Positions 19,457 through 29,326 of a stretch of DNA of 64,000 nt are shown piece after piece. The notes beneath the pieces are model-generated. The model saw only the letters and a program-made list of their open reading frames with translations. It had not been told where the DNA came from and made no database searches. Each line of letters begins with the position of its first letter. Position 1 is the first letter of the stretch. A program made the position numbers and the translations under genes. The DNA lies in assembly GCA_947476555.1 (NCBI GenBank), contig CANJRI010000008.1, forward strand, positions 1-64,000, read 5' to 3'. The DNA is from Caulobacteraceae bacterium (GTDB taxonomy: Bacteria; Pseudomonadota; Alphaproteobacteria; Caulobacterales; Caulobacteraceae).

Positions 19457-20821
19457 CTAGTCGGCGTAGCCGTCGGGAAGCTCGTCGTCCTTCAGCAGCT
19501 CGTCCTTCGGGACCTTCTTGTCCTTCACCTTGGCCTTTTCGAGAATCAGGTCGACGACCTTCTCCTCGTAGATCGGGGCGCGGAGCTGGGCCTGGGCGTT
19601 GGGGTTCTGGCGCAGCATGTCGAACACCTGCTGGGCCTGCGGGCCGTATTTGACGGCCTCGCGCCGGATCGCCTCGCTGAGCTCCTGCTCGGTGACCTGG
19701 ACGTTGTTGACCCGGCCGATCTCGGCCAGCACTAGGCCCAGGCGCACCCGGCGCTCGGCGATCTTGCGGTATTCCTTCTGGAGCTGCTTGTCGGTCTTCT
19801 TGGCGTCGTCGGCCGCCAGCTCGCCGGATTCCTTGTCGGCCTCGACCTGCTGCCAGATGTTGGCGAACTCGGCCTCGACCATCTTGGGGGGCAGCGGGAA
19901 GTCGTGCTTCTCGTCCAGCAGGTCCAGCAGGGCGCGCTTGATCTTGAAGCGCGAGGCGCCGGCGTACTGCTCCTGCAGGTTGGTCTTCAGGAGTTCGCGC
20001 AGCTTCTCCAGGCTTTCAAGGCCCAGGCGGGTGGCGAACGCGTCGTCGGCGGGGGTGTCGACGGGCGCCTTCACGCCCTTCACCTTGGTCTCGAAGACCG
20101 CGTCCTTGCCGGCCAGGTTGGCGGCCTGATAGTCGGCCGGGAAGGCGACCTTCACCTCGACGTCGGAGCCGGGCTTGGCGCCCTTCAGCTGGGCCTCGAA
20201 GCCGGGGATGAACTGGCCCGAGCCCAGCACCAGCTCGACGCCCTCGGCCGAGCCGCCCTCGAAGGCCTCGCCGTCGATGCGGCCGATGAAGTCGATGACC
20301 ACCATGTCGCCGTCGGCGGCCTTCACGGTCTTGCCGGTCTTGTCCTCGTAGGTGCGGTTCTGCTTGGCCAGCTCGGCCACGGCCTCGTCGACCTCGGCGT
20401 CCTTCGGCTCGTAGACCGGGCGGGTGAGGGACAGGCTGGCCGGATCGACGGGCTCGAACTCCGGCATCAGGTCGATGGCGATCTCGTAGGCAAGGTCCTC
20501 CTTGCCGTCGATGACCTTCTGCATGTCGCCTTCAGGCTTCAGATCGGGCTGGGAGGCCGGGCGGACCTTGTGGTCGTCCAGCACCTTCTGGGTGGTCTCG
20601 TTGAGGGTCTGCTCGACCACTTCGCTCATCAGCGCCTTGCCGTAGAGCCGGCGGACGTGGGCGGTCGGCACCTTGCCGGGACGGAAGCCCTTGATGGTCA
20701 GAGTCGGGGTGATCTCGGCGATCCGGGCTTCCAGGCGTTCGGTCAGGTCCTTGGCGGGGACCGTCACGCCATAGATTCGGCTCAAGCCTTCACCAGATTT
20801 CTCAATGACTTGCGTGGACAT
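19457..20821 (-). CDS. tig: Trigger factor
   Basis: [61 protein letters not shown]. Confidence 0.97.
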   Translation of the reverse strand: MSTQVIEKSGEGLSRIYGVTVPAKDLTERLEARIAEITPTLTIKGFRPGKVPTAHVRRLYGKALMSEVVEQTLNETTQKVLDDHKVRPASQPDLKPEGDMQKVIDGKEDLAYEIAIDLMPEFEPVDPASLSLTRPVYEPKDAEVDEAVAELAKQNRTYEDKTGKTVKAADGDMVVIDFIGRIDGEAFEGGSAEGVELVLGSGQFIPGFEAQLKGAKPGSDVEVKVAFPADYQAANLAGKDAVFETKVKGVKAPVDTPADDAFATRLGLESLEKLRELLKTNLQEQYAGASRFKIKRALLDLLDEKHDFPLPPKMVEAEFANIWQQVEADKESGELAADDAKKTDKQLQKEYRKIAERRVRLGLVLAEIGRVNNVQVTEQELSEAIRREAVKYGPQAQQVFDMLRQNPNAQAQLRAPIYEEKVVDLILEKAKVKDKKVPKDELLKDDELPDGYAD

Positions 20822-20996
20822 ATTCAACTTCCGAAAACGGGGGCGCCGGCGAGGCCCGCCAGCGCGGCGACCGGGGGTTATGTCACGCGGGCCGAACGGG
20901 GCCAAGGCCCTGCCCGGCCGAAAACGCCGCACGCCGGCCGCCGCGGCACGAGCCTCTTGACGCGGGGCGTCCGGGTGGCGATGGCAGGACGGTCAC

Positions 20997-21081
20997 GCGG
21001 ATGTGGCGGAATTGGTAGACGCACTGGATTTAGGTTCCAGCGCCGAAAGGCGTGGAGGTTCGAGTCCTCTCATCCGCACCA
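20997..21081 (+). tRNA. tRNA-Leu, anticodon TAG, encoded CCA
   Basis: GCGGATG (20997-21003) pairs with CATCCGC (21071-21077); anticodon loop TTTAGGT in CTGGA/TCCAG stem; variable arm CGCCGAAAGGCG; T-loop GTTCGAGTC; A + CCA. Confidence 0.97.
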
Positions 21082-21132
21082 CCTCCCCGGCCGGGGCGTG
21101 ACAGCACGCCTTCGGCCCGGCAAAAGGCGGGC

Positions 21133-22350
21133 ATGCCGAGCGGCGCCCTCTTCGTACACAACAACTTTCCCGGCCAGTTCCGGGACCTAATCGGTTTCCT
21201 GGTCGAGCAAGGCGTTCCATGCGCCGGCATCGGCCAGAACCACGCCATCGGCATGGAGGGCGTCCAGATGGGGCGCTACGGCCTGCCCAAGGGGACCGGG
21301 TCGGACGTCTTCACCTACGCCGTGCGCGCCGAAGCCGACCTGATCCGCGGCTGGGGCGCCTATCGGATGGCGCGACAGCTGAAGGCGGCCGGCTGGGATC
21401 CCGCGGTGATCGTCGGGCACCCGGGTTGGGGCGAGATGGCCTTTCTGGAGGAGCTGTTCCCCGGCACGCCCCAGGTGGCGTTCGCCGAGTTCTTCTATCG
21501 GCCCCACGGGCTCGACGTCGGGTTCGACACCGAGTTCTTCCCGCCCAGCGAGGATAACGCCCTGCGGGTGATCGCCAAGAATCCGGTGATGGCCCTGGCC
21601 TACGCCAATGCGGCGGCCATCGTGGCGCCGACCCGGTTCCAGGCCTCCACCTTGCCCCAGGGCGTGCTGAGTAATGTCCGCATCATCCATGAGGGCGTGG
21701 ACGTCGACGCCATCCGGCCGGGACCCGCCGAACCCTTCCTGCTGCCGGACGGACGTCTGATCGCGCCGGGGACGCCGGTGATCACCCACGTCAACAACAA
21801 CATGGAGCCGCTGCGGGGGCTGCACATCTTCGCCCGCGCCCTGCCCCGCCTGCTGGCGGAAGTCCCCGAGGCCCAGGTGCTGATCATCGGCCAGGATACC
21901 AAACAGGCCTATGGCGGCAGCCCGCCCGACGATCTCACCTGGCGCGAGGTCTGCTTCCGGGACGTGGAGATCGATCCGGCGCGGGTGCACTTCCTGGGCA
22001 AGCTGCCGCACGAGCAGATGCTGGCGGCGCTGCGGCTGGGGGCGGCGCACGTCTACTACACCTACCCCTTCGTGCTCTCCTGGTCGCTGGTCGAGGCCAT
22101 GGCCCTCGGCTGCCATGTGATCGGTTCGGACACCGCGCCGCTCCACGACGCCATCGAGGATGGGGTGAACGGCAGGCTGCTGCCGTTCTTCGACGTCGAG
22201 GCGCTTTCGCAGGCGATGATCGCAGCTTGCCGCAATCCGGGGGAATCGGCGGCTCTGCGGGAGGCGGCGCGGGCCACGGCGGTGGAACGGTTCAGCCGCG
22301 ACAAGGGCCGCGCGGCCTGGCTGGAGCTGTTGCGGGGCCTGGGCGCCTAG
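21133..22350 (+). CDS. Glycosyltransferase family 4
   Basis: MPSGALFVHNNFPGQFRDLIGFLVEQGV N-domain (Glyco_trans_4_3-like) and SLVEAMALGCHVIGSDTAPLHDAIEDGVNGRLL. Confidence 0.88.
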   Translation: MPSGALFVHNNFPGQFRDLIGFLVEQGVPCAGIGQNHAIGMEGVQMGRYGLPKGTGSDVFTYAVRAEADLIRGWGAYRMARQLKAAGWDPAVIVGHPGWGEMAFLEELFPGTPQVAFAEFFYRPHGLDVGFDTEFFPPSEDNALRVIAKNPVMALAYANAAAIVAPTRFQASTLPQGVLSNVRIIHEGVDVDAIRPGPAEPFLLPDGRLIAPGTPVITHVNNNMEPLRGLHIFARALPRLLAEVPEAQVLIIGQDTKQAYGGSPPDDLTWREVCFRDVEIDPARVHFLGKLPHEQMLAALRLGAAHVYYTYPFVLSWSLVEAMALGCHVIGSDTAPLHDAIEDGVNGRLLPFFDVEALSQAMIAACRNPGESAALREAARATAVERFSRDKGRAAWLELLRGLGA

Positions 22351-22685
22351 CCGCAGCGGATCTCGCGGATCACCCCTGTCGCCGCGTCGAAGAAGAAGTT
22401 CAGGCGCTCGGGGCTGAAGTCCATGGTCACCGGGCAGGTGGTGCACGCCACCCGGACCCGTTCGGGGCGGACCGGCACCGGGATCTCGGAGCGCAACCGT
22501 CCCACGAGATGCTGCAACGGCGCGGCGCCGCAGAGGTCGGGCGGCGGCGGCGGCGCGGGGGGTGGCGGCGGCGGAGCCGGGGGTGGCGGCGTAGGCGCCT
22601 CGACCGGCGGCGGCGGAGCGGCGGCCGGCGGCGCGCTGGAGCAGGCGGCCAGCAAGGCGAGGCCGGCAAGGACGGCGAGCCTCAC
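22347..22685 (-). CDS. Proline-rich lipoprotein with a peptidase inhibitor I78-like C-terminus
   Basis: GTG start in GTGA overlap: VRLAVLAGLALLAACSSAPPAAAPPPPVEAPTPPPPAPPPPPPAPPPPPDLCGAAPLQHLVGR...RVRVACTTCPVTMDFSPERLNFFFDAATGVIREIRCG. Confidence 0.72.
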   Translation of the reverse strand: MRLAVLAGLALLAACSSAPPAAAPPPPVEAPTPPPPAPPPPPPAPPPPPDLCGAAPLQHLVGRLRSEIPVPVRPERVRVACTTCPVTMDFSPERLNFFFDAATGVIREIRCG

Positions 22686-23140
22686 GCCTGCTTCTCCCAG
22701 CCCCTGGCCTGCTGTTTCCAGTAGGAGGCGGCCAAGCCCTGGGCCTTGACCCGCGTCCACTCGGCGCGGGCCGCGTTGAGCTGGCCTTCATCGGCGCCGT
22801 CGAACAGCACCACGCAGCGCTTGTAGCCCTCCAGGGAGCCGGGTTCGGCGCCGTCGATCAGGAACAGGGCGTCGGCCCGGTTGGGATTGTCGAAACCGCT
22901 GGTCAGCAGGATCGGCTGGCGTTCGGCGGCGGGCTCCTGGGCGGGGGCGTGGGGGAGGAAGCTGTCGTCCCGATAGCTCCAGAGCCAGCCGTCCAGGTGA
23001 TCGATCCGCTCCGCCGCTGGCGAACGCACGATCGCCCGCCAGCCGCGCTGCAAGGTCTTCTCCAGCAGCTCGGGCAGGGCCTGATCCAGTCCCGTGCGCT
23101 CCAAGTGGTAGAACCAGACCTCGCAGGCGTCCTCAGCCAT
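22682..23140 (-). CDS. holC: DNA polymerase III subunit chi
   Basis: VWFYHLERTGLDQALPELLEKTLQRGWRAIVRS...IDHLDGWLWSYRDDSFLPH. Confidence 0.93.
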   Translation of the reverse strand: MAEDACEVWFYHLERTGLDQALPELLEKTLQRGWRAIVRSPAAERIDHLDGWLWSYRDDSFLPHAPAQEPAAERQPILLTSGFDNPNRADALFLIDGAEPGSLEGYKRCVVLFDGADEGQLNAARAEWTRVKAQGLAASYWKQQARGWEKQA

Positions 23141-23141
23141 G

Positions 23142-24587
23142 TCAGCCCTCGTAATTCTCCTGAACCATGCGGTTCAGCAGGCGCACGCCGTAGCCGGTGG
23201 CCCCGTCGGGAATGGTCGGGACGGAGGACGGCTTCTTCCAGGCCACCCCGGCGATGTCGAGGTGCGCCCAGGGCAGGCCATTCACGAACTTCTGCAGGAA
23301 CAGGGCGGCGGTGATCGACCCACCCGGCCGGCCGCCGGTGTTCTTCACGTCGGCGATCATGGAGTCGATCTGCTTGGTGTAGGCCTCGGGCAGCGGCATG
23401 CGCCAAAGCGGCTCGCCCTCGACGCCCGAAGCCGCCAGTAGCTTGCCCGCCAGCTCGTCGTTGTTGGAGAAGCAGCCGGCGTAGTCGTTGCCCAGCGAGA
23501 TGATGACGGCCCCGGTGAGCGTTGCCAGGTCGACCATGAACCTCGGCTTGAATCGGTCCTGGCAGTACCAGAGCGCATCGGCCAGCACGAGGCGGCCCTC
23601 GGCGTCGGTGTTGATGACCTCGATGGTCTGGCCGGACATGGAGGTGACCACGTCCCCCGGGCGCTGGGCGGCGCCGTCGGGCATGTTCTCCACGAGACCC
23701 AGGATCCCGACCACATTGACCTTGGCCTTGCGGCCGGCGAGCACGTGCATGAGCCCGGCGACCGCGCCGGCCCCGCCCATGTCCCACTTCATGTCCTCCA
23801 TGCCGTCGGCCGGCTTGATGGAGATGCCGCCGCTGTCGAAACAGACGCCCTTGCCCACGAAGGCGATCGGTTGGGCGTCCTTGGCCCCTCCGTTCCAGCG
23901 GATGACCACCATCTGGCTCTCGCGGACACTCCCCTGCCCCACGCCGAGCAGCGAGCCCATCCCCAGGGCGGTCATCTCGGGCTCGCCGAGGATCTCGACT
24001 TCCAGGCCCAGGCGCTCCAGGGCCTTCACCCGGCGGGCGAACTCCACCGGATAGAGGGTGTTGGCGGGCTCGGAGACCAGGTCGCGGGTGAAACTGACCG
24101 CATCGGCCAGGGCCGCCAGCGGCGGGAAGGCCGCGAGCGCGCCTTCCGGGTCGGAGGTCCCGACCTGGGTCTTGACGATGGAGGGCTTCTTATCGGCCGG
24201 CTCCTTGGTCCGGTACTTGTCGAACCGATAGGCGGCCAGCCGCACGCCGAGCGCGGCCCTGGCCGCCAGGTCCGGTCCGTCGGGAAGCTCGATCCGCAGG
24301 GCCTCCAGGCCGGACGCCTTCACCGCCGAATAGGCGCTGGCGGCCGCGTGCTCGGCGCCCAGGGCGTCGAAGGCCTGGCGCTTGCCACCCCCGACCAGCA
24401 CCAGCCGGTCCGCGCCAATTCCGGAGGGCGCCAGGATGTCCAGGACTTGCCCCTTGCCGCCGGTGAAGCGGCTGGCGGCTATCGCCTGGGCGAGCGCCCC
24501 GTCGGCCGGCTCACCCTCGAAAATCACCCGCGCCAGCACCGTCCTGGCGGGAAGCGCGGCGTCGGCCGCGACGAACTCAATCTCCAT
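23142..24587 (-). CDS. pepA: Leucyl (cytosol) aminopeptidase
   Basis: [49 protein letters not shown]. Confidence 0.96.
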   Translation of the reverse strand: MEIEFVAADAALPARTVLARVIFEGEPADGALAQAIAASRFTGGKGQVLDILAPSGIGADRLVLVGGGKRQAFDALGAEHAAASAYSAVKASGLEALRIELPDGPDLAARAALGVRLAAYRFDKYRTKEPADKKPSIVKTQVGTSDPEGALAAFPPLAALADAVSFTRDLVSEPANTLYPVEFARRVKALERLGLEVEILGEPEMTALGMGSLLGVGQGSVRESQMVVIRWNGGAKDAQPIAFVGKGVCFDSGGISIKPADGMEDMKWDMGGAGAVAGLMHVLAGRKAKVNVVGILGLVENMPDGAAQRPGDVVTSMSGQTIEVINTDAEGRLVLADALWYCQDRFKPRFMVDLATLTGAVIISLGNDYAGCFSNNDELAGKLLAASGVEGEPLWRMPLPEAYTKQIDSMIADVKNTGGRPGGSITAALFLQKFVNGLPWAHLDIAGVAWKKPSSVPTIPDGATGYGVRLLNRMVQENYEG

Positions 24588-24709
24588 ACCCACTCTCTCT
24601 TTGCCTTGGCGCAGCCGCTCCCGGGCGGTTGTCTGGCGCCGCGACGCATGGTTTAGAACACCTCCGTGGCCGGGGCGCGCCTAAACTCGGGGTAAGCCGT
24701 ATATATGTG

Positions 24710-25852
24710 ATGCGCCTGATCGACCGATACCTGCTGCGCCAATTGCTCGGTCCCATCGTCCTGGCGGCCACCGCGCTGACCGGCGTGGCGTTGCTGAGCC
24801 AGAGCCTTGGCGGGCTCGACCTGATCGTGAACCAGCGGCAGAGCGCCCTGGTGTTCCTGAAGGTCACGCTGCTCTACATGCCCCAGCTGATCAACATGGT
24901 GATGCCCATCGCCGTGTTCGTCGGCGCCCTGGTGGCCCTCAATCGCCTGCACACCGAGCAGGAGATCGTCGTCTGCTTCGCCGGCGGCATGAGCCGCTCC
25001 AGGGTCATCGCCCCGGCCATGCGGCTGGCCTGCACGGTGGCGGTCCTGGCCCTGGTGATGAACCTCTACGTCCAGCCCCTCGCCTTCCGCACCCTGCGCC
25101 AGGAGCTGTTCAACGTCCGGATGGACCTGGCCTCGACCTTGGTGCGCGAAGGCGAGTTCACCACCCCCGCCCCGGGCCTGACCGTCTATGCCCAGAGTGT
25201 CGACAGCGGCGGCAACCTCGAGAACCTGTTCATCCACGAAAGCAAACCGGACGGCTCGGCGACCACCTACACGGCGGCCACGGGCGAGATCACGCGCCGG
25301 GCCGGGCGTCCCGTCGTCGTCCTGCGCAACGCCACCACCCAGGAGTTCTCGTCGGACGGGGTCCTGAACTACGCGACGTTCAGCGAGCACACCTACGACC
25401 TGACGCCCCTGGCCAGCGTCGAGGACCTGATCTCGTACAAGCCGTCGGACCGCTACCTCCACGAGCTGTTCTTCCCGGATCTCCAGCAGGACTGGGAGCG
25501 ACGTAATCGCCTGTCGTTGCTGGCGGAGGGCCACTCCCGAATCGTGACGCCGCTCTACAATGTCGCCTTCATGGCGCTGGCCCTGACCGCCATACTCGGC
25601 GGCGGCTTCTCGCGTATGGGCTATGGCCGCCGGATCGCCACGGTGAGCGCCATCGCCGCCGTCGTGCGGATCGCAGGCTTCCAGGCCCAATCGGCCGCCG
25701 AGGACGGCGCCTGGCTCAACCTTCTGCAATACCTGATCCCGCTGGCGGTGATCGCGGCGAGCCTGCGGGCGGTGTTCCGCCAGCGCATCAGCCGGCACAT
25801 CGACATGACCTGCCGGCCGTCGCGCATCGTTCCGGTGGGAGCGGCGGCATGA
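24710..25852 (+). CDS. lptF: LPS export ABC transporter permease LptF
   Basis: MRLIDRYLLRQLLGPIVLAATALTGVALLSQSL with YjgP/YjgQ-type architecture; followed by lptG in ATGA overlap. Confidence 0.93.
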   Translation: MRLIDRYLLRQLLGPIVLAATALTGVALLSQSLGGLDLIVNQRQSALVFLKVTLLYMPQLINMVMPIAVFVGALVALNRLHTEQEIVVCFAGGMSRSRVIAPAMRLACTVAVLALVMNLYVQPLAFRTLRQELFNVRMDLASTLVREGEFTTPAPGLTVYAQSVDSGGNLENLFIHESKPDGSATTYTAATGEITRRAGRPVVVLRNATTQEFSSDGVLNYATFSEHTYDLTPLASVEDLISYKPSDRYLHELFFPDLQQDWERRNRLSLLAEGHSRIVTPLYNVAFMALALTAILGGGFSRMGYGRRIATVSAIAAVVRIAGFQAQSAAEDGAWLNLLQYLIPLAVIAASLRAVFRQRISRHIDMTCRPSRIVPVGAAA

Positions 25853-26952
25853 TCGGACTGGGCCGCCTGGAACGCTATGTGCTGCGCCAGATGCTGATCG
25901 GCCTGGGGGTGGCCCTGGCGATCATCTCGGCCCTGGTCCTGCTGGTGCAGTTCGTGGAGCTGTCTGGTCAGGTGGGCACCCGGGCCGACGTCGGGGCGAA
26001 TGCGATCTTCCAGCTCACCCTGCTGCGAGCGCCTTCGCTGATCCAGGTGCTGCTGCCGTTCTGCTTCCTGTTCGGGGGGATGGGCGCCTACGTGACCCTG
26101 AACCGCAAGAGCGAGCTGGTGGCGATGCGCGCGGCAGGGGTTTCCGCCTGGCGCTTCATCCTGCCGTCCGCGGCCGTCGCGGCGCTGCTGGGTGCCATCA
26201 CCGTCGCGGCCGTCAACCCGTTGGCGGCGGCCCTGGGCGCCCGCTACGAAAGCGAACGGGCCCGGTTGATGGAGGACTACCTCGGGGACCTCCCCCAGGA
26301 CGTCTGGCTGCGCCAGGGCGACAGCGACAACCAGATCGTCATCCACGCCCGAGACCGGGAGGTGAGGGGCGGCACGGTCCGGCTGTATGGGGTTTCGGTG
26401 TTCATGTACCGCAAGGGCGCCGCGGGAGCGCAGGTGTTCCACCGCCGGCTGGAGGCCGCCGAGGCGCAGCTGATGCCCGGTTTCTGGCGGCTGACCGACG
26501 TGCGGGAGGCGACAGCCGGGGCCAACGCCATCCGCCATCCGACCGACACCATTCCGTCCAACCTCGACGACGAGGGCGCCATGGAGCGGTTCGCCTCGCC
26601 GGAGGCCATCGCGTTCTGGCGCCTGCCGCAGGCGATCCGCCTGACCGAACAGGCGGGATTCTCGGCCGACGGGTACCGGCTCCGTTTCCAGGAATTGCTT
26701 TCCACCCCCCTGATCTTCGCCGCCATGGTCATCCTTGGCGCGGCCTTCTCGCTGCGTCTGACGCGGCTGGGGGGATTGGCCGGCCTGGCCGGGGCCGGCG
26801 TGGGGGTGGGTTTCGTGATCTTCTTCTTCAACCAGTTCGCCGGCGCGCTCGGGAAAGCCGACATCATTCCGCTGCTGCTGGCGGCCTGGGCCCCCGGGCT
26901 GGTGGCCCTGCTCGCGGGGACCAGCCTGCTTTGTTACACCGAAGACGGTTGA
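25849..26952 (+). CDS. lptG: LPS export ABC transporter permease LptG
   Basis: MIGLGRLERYVLRQMLIGLGVALAIISALVLLVQFVE; second YjgP/YjgQ-type permease. Confidence 0.93.
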   Translation: MIGLGRLERYVLRQMLIGLGVALAIISALVLLVQFVELSGQVGTRADVGANAIFQLTLLRAPSLIQVLLPFCFLFGGMGAYVTLNRKSELVAMRAAGVSAWRFILPSAAVAALLGAITVAAVNPLAAALGARYESERARLMEDYLGDLPQDVWLRQGDSDNQIVIHARDREVRGGTVRLYGVSVFMYRKGAAGAQVFHRRLEAAEAQLMPGFWRLTDVREATAGANAIRHPTDTIPSNLDDEGAMERFASPEAIAFWRLPQAIRLTEQAGFSADGYRLRFQELLSTPLIFAAMVILGAAFSLRLTRLGGLAGLAGAGVGVGFVIFFFNQFAGALGKADIIPLLLAAWAPGLVALLAGTSLLCYTEDG

Positions 26953-27034
26953 ATCCCTGGCCCGCCCCGCTATGCATCGGCGGGGGGCATCACAGAACCA
27001 TTGCGTCCACGCGCCAGGGGATCGGAACTAGAGA

Positions 27035-29326
27035 GTGATGACCGTCCGCCGGCTGGGGCGCGCCCCAGCCAAGCTCACCTTCCTGACCGGCGCAGCCCTG
27101 GCCCTGGCCCTCGCTTCGGCGGCCCACGCGCAGACTCCGCCCGCGCCCAGCCCCGATGGGCTGGCGCAGGGCGAGCTGTACATGGAGGCCGACCTCCTCA
27201 CCCGTGACGATACGGCCCACCGCACAACGGCGGAGGGCAACATCGAGGTGCGCTACAATGGCCGCACCCTTCGGGCCGACCGCCTCGTCTACGAGGACGG
27301 CAGCGGTGTGGTGCGGGCCTATGGCAACATCACCATCATCAATCCGGATGGCACCGCCGAGTTCGCGGACGAGGTCATGCTCGACGACGAGCTGAGGACC
27401 GGCGTCGCCCTGGGGTTCTCCGCCCGCCTACCGGACAACGTGAAGATCGCGGCCGCTTCGGCGATCAAGCGATCCGAGAGCATCAAAGAGCTGAACCGGG
27501 CGATCTACACCCCCTGCGAGGTCTGCGCGGCGGACGGCACAGCCAAGACCCCGACCTGGTCGATCTCCGCCAGCAAGGTCGTCCGGGACAGGGAGGGCCA
27601 CACCGTCAGCTATCGGGACGCCCGTTTCCGGCTGTTCGGGGCCACGATCCTCTATCTGCCGGTGTTCTGGCATGCCGACCCCGACGCTAAGCGGGCCTCC
27701 GGCTTCCTGGTGCCGAGGGCGGGGATCTCCGACCGGCGCGGGCTCTCCTACGAGCAGCCGTACTACTGGGTGGTCTCTCCCTATTCCGACCTGATCATCA
27801 GCCCGCAGTTCAACAGCAAGGTCAGCCCGTTTCTGAACCTGCGGGGGCGGCAATCCTTCTATTCGGGCATCCTCGACCTCCGTCTCGGCTACACCCATGA
27901 CCGCGACTTCGACGGCCGGGGCAACGAGATCCCGGGCACAGGCGCGCATCGCAGCTATATTCTCGGGCGGGGCGCCTTCAAGCTCGACGAGAAATGGCGC
28001 TGGGGGTTCACGGCCGAACGCACGTCGGACGACCTGATCTTCGACAAGTACGAGGTCAACGACGTCTACGAGAGCCGCGGTCCCTATGTCGCCGACGACC
28101 GGCGCCTCATCTCCCAGGTCTACGCGATCCGCCAGACCCCCCGATCCTATATTTCGGCCGCCGCGATCAGCATCCAGGGCCTGCGGCCCGAGGATATCGA
28201 CCGGACCTTCCCGAGCATCGGGCCGCTCACCGAGGTCAATTACGAGCCTGGCCTGCGGGTGGCTGGCGGGCGGATCCGGCTTGAAGCCAGCTCGGTCGGA
28301 CTTTACCGCGACCAGTCGCCGACCACGCCGGAGCTGCGGTTGCCGGGGCTCGACAGCCGCCGCCTCACCGGGTCCGCCGACTGGCGACGGCCGTTCACCT
28401 CGCCGGCGGGGTTGCGGCTGGAAGCCTTCGCGGCCGTGCGCGGCGACGCCTACGACATCGACGACATCCTCACCGGCGTGGGCCGGACCGTAACCGGCAA
28501 GCAGGTGGGCCGGGTGCTCGCCACGGCCGGCGCGGACATCGGCTACCCCCTGTTCCGGCGGGTCGGGACCACCTCGGTGATCATCGAGCCGGTGGTGCAG
28601 GTCGTCGCCAGCCCGGACGCCAAACAGGTGATCGTGGATTACGACGCCGCGGGCCACCCCATCTACCTCAACGAGGACAGCGTCGCCTTCGAGTTCGACG
28701 AAACCACGCTGTTCCGGCCCAACAAGTTTCCGGGCTACGACCTCTACGAAGATGGCGTGCGGGTAAATATCGCCGCCCGCGCCGCCGTGCTTTGGGAGGA
28801 CGGCCGACGGGCCAATTTCCTGCTGGGGCGCGCCTTCCGGTCCCAGGAAAACCTCGTCTTCCCAGAACGATCGGGTCTGCGGGGCGAGGCCTCCGACTGG
28901 GTTGTCGCCGCCGACGCGCAGCCCTTCCGCGGGGTGTCGATGTTCGCCCGCGCCCGGCTGGATTCGGAGAGCCTGGATATCCATCGCCTGGAGACCGGCG
29001 CCAACGTCACGTCGCGCTACGGCACGGGCTTCGTCCGCTACCTGACCGACGATTTCGACATCAACGGCGCGGCCAGGGCGAATCTCGACGTCGGGGGCGA
29101 GCTCTACCTTGGCAAATCCCTCGGCGTCAGCGCCTACGGCAACCGCGATGTCGGCCGGGACGCATGGGTGATCCGCGACCTCGGTGTCTTCTATCGGGAC
29201 GACTGCCTGCGGGTGGATGTGGTGTATCGTCGGGAGGATGTGATCATTGGCCGCCTGCTGCCGAGCGAATCTATCTCTGTGCGCCTAACGCTCGCCACAT
29301 TGGGCGGTCCCTTAAATGCAAGGTAG
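27035..29326 (+). CDS. lptD: LPS-assembly protein LptD
   Basis: Signal peptide, OstA-like N-domain (VRYNGRTLRADRLVYEDGSGVVRAYGNITIINPDGT), GVSAYGNRDVGRDAWVIRDLGVFYRDDCLRVDVVYRRED; context lptF-lptG-lptD-surA. Confidence 0.95.
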   Translation: MMTVRRLGRAPAKLTFLTGAALALALASAAHAQTPPAPSPDGLAQGELYMEADLLTRDDTAHRTTAEGNIEVRYNGRTLRADRLVYEDGSGVVRAYGNITIINPDGTAEFADEVMLDDELRTGVALGFSARLPDNVKIAAASAIKRSESIKELNRAIYTPCEVCAADGTAKTPTWSISASKVVRDREGHTVSYRDARFRLFGATILYLPVFWHADPDAKRASGFLVPRAGISDRRGLSYEQPYYWVVSPYSDLIISPQFNSKVSPFLNLRGRQSFYSGILDLRLGYTHDRDFDGRGNEIPGTGAHRSYILGRGAFKLDEKWRWGFTAERTSDDLIFDKYEVNDVYESRGPYVADDRRLISQVYAIRQTPRSYISAAAISIQGLRPEDIDRTFPSIGPLTEVNYEPGLRVAGGRIRLEASSVGLYRDQSPTTPELRLPGLDSRRLTGSADWRRPFTSPAGLRLEAFAAVRGDAYDIDDILTGVGRTVTGKQVGRVLATAGADIGYPLFRRVGTTSVIIEPVVQVVASPDAKQVIVDYDAAGHPIYLNEDSVAFEFDETTLFRPNKFPGYDLYEDGVRVNIAARAAVLWEDGRRANFLLGRAFRSQENLVFPERSGLRGEASDWVVAADAQPFRGVSMFARARLDSESLDIHRLETGANVTSRYGTGFVRYLTDDFDINGAARANLDVGGELYLGKSLGVSAYGNRDVGRDAWVIRDLGVFYRDDCLRVDVVYRREDVIIGRLLPSESISVRLTLATLGGPLNAR

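Noticed and set aside
22527-22630. GGC/GGT-rich tract as a tandem DNA repeat or CRISPR-like array
   Set aside because: Explained by the proline/alanine-rich linker codons of the I78-like lipoprotein.
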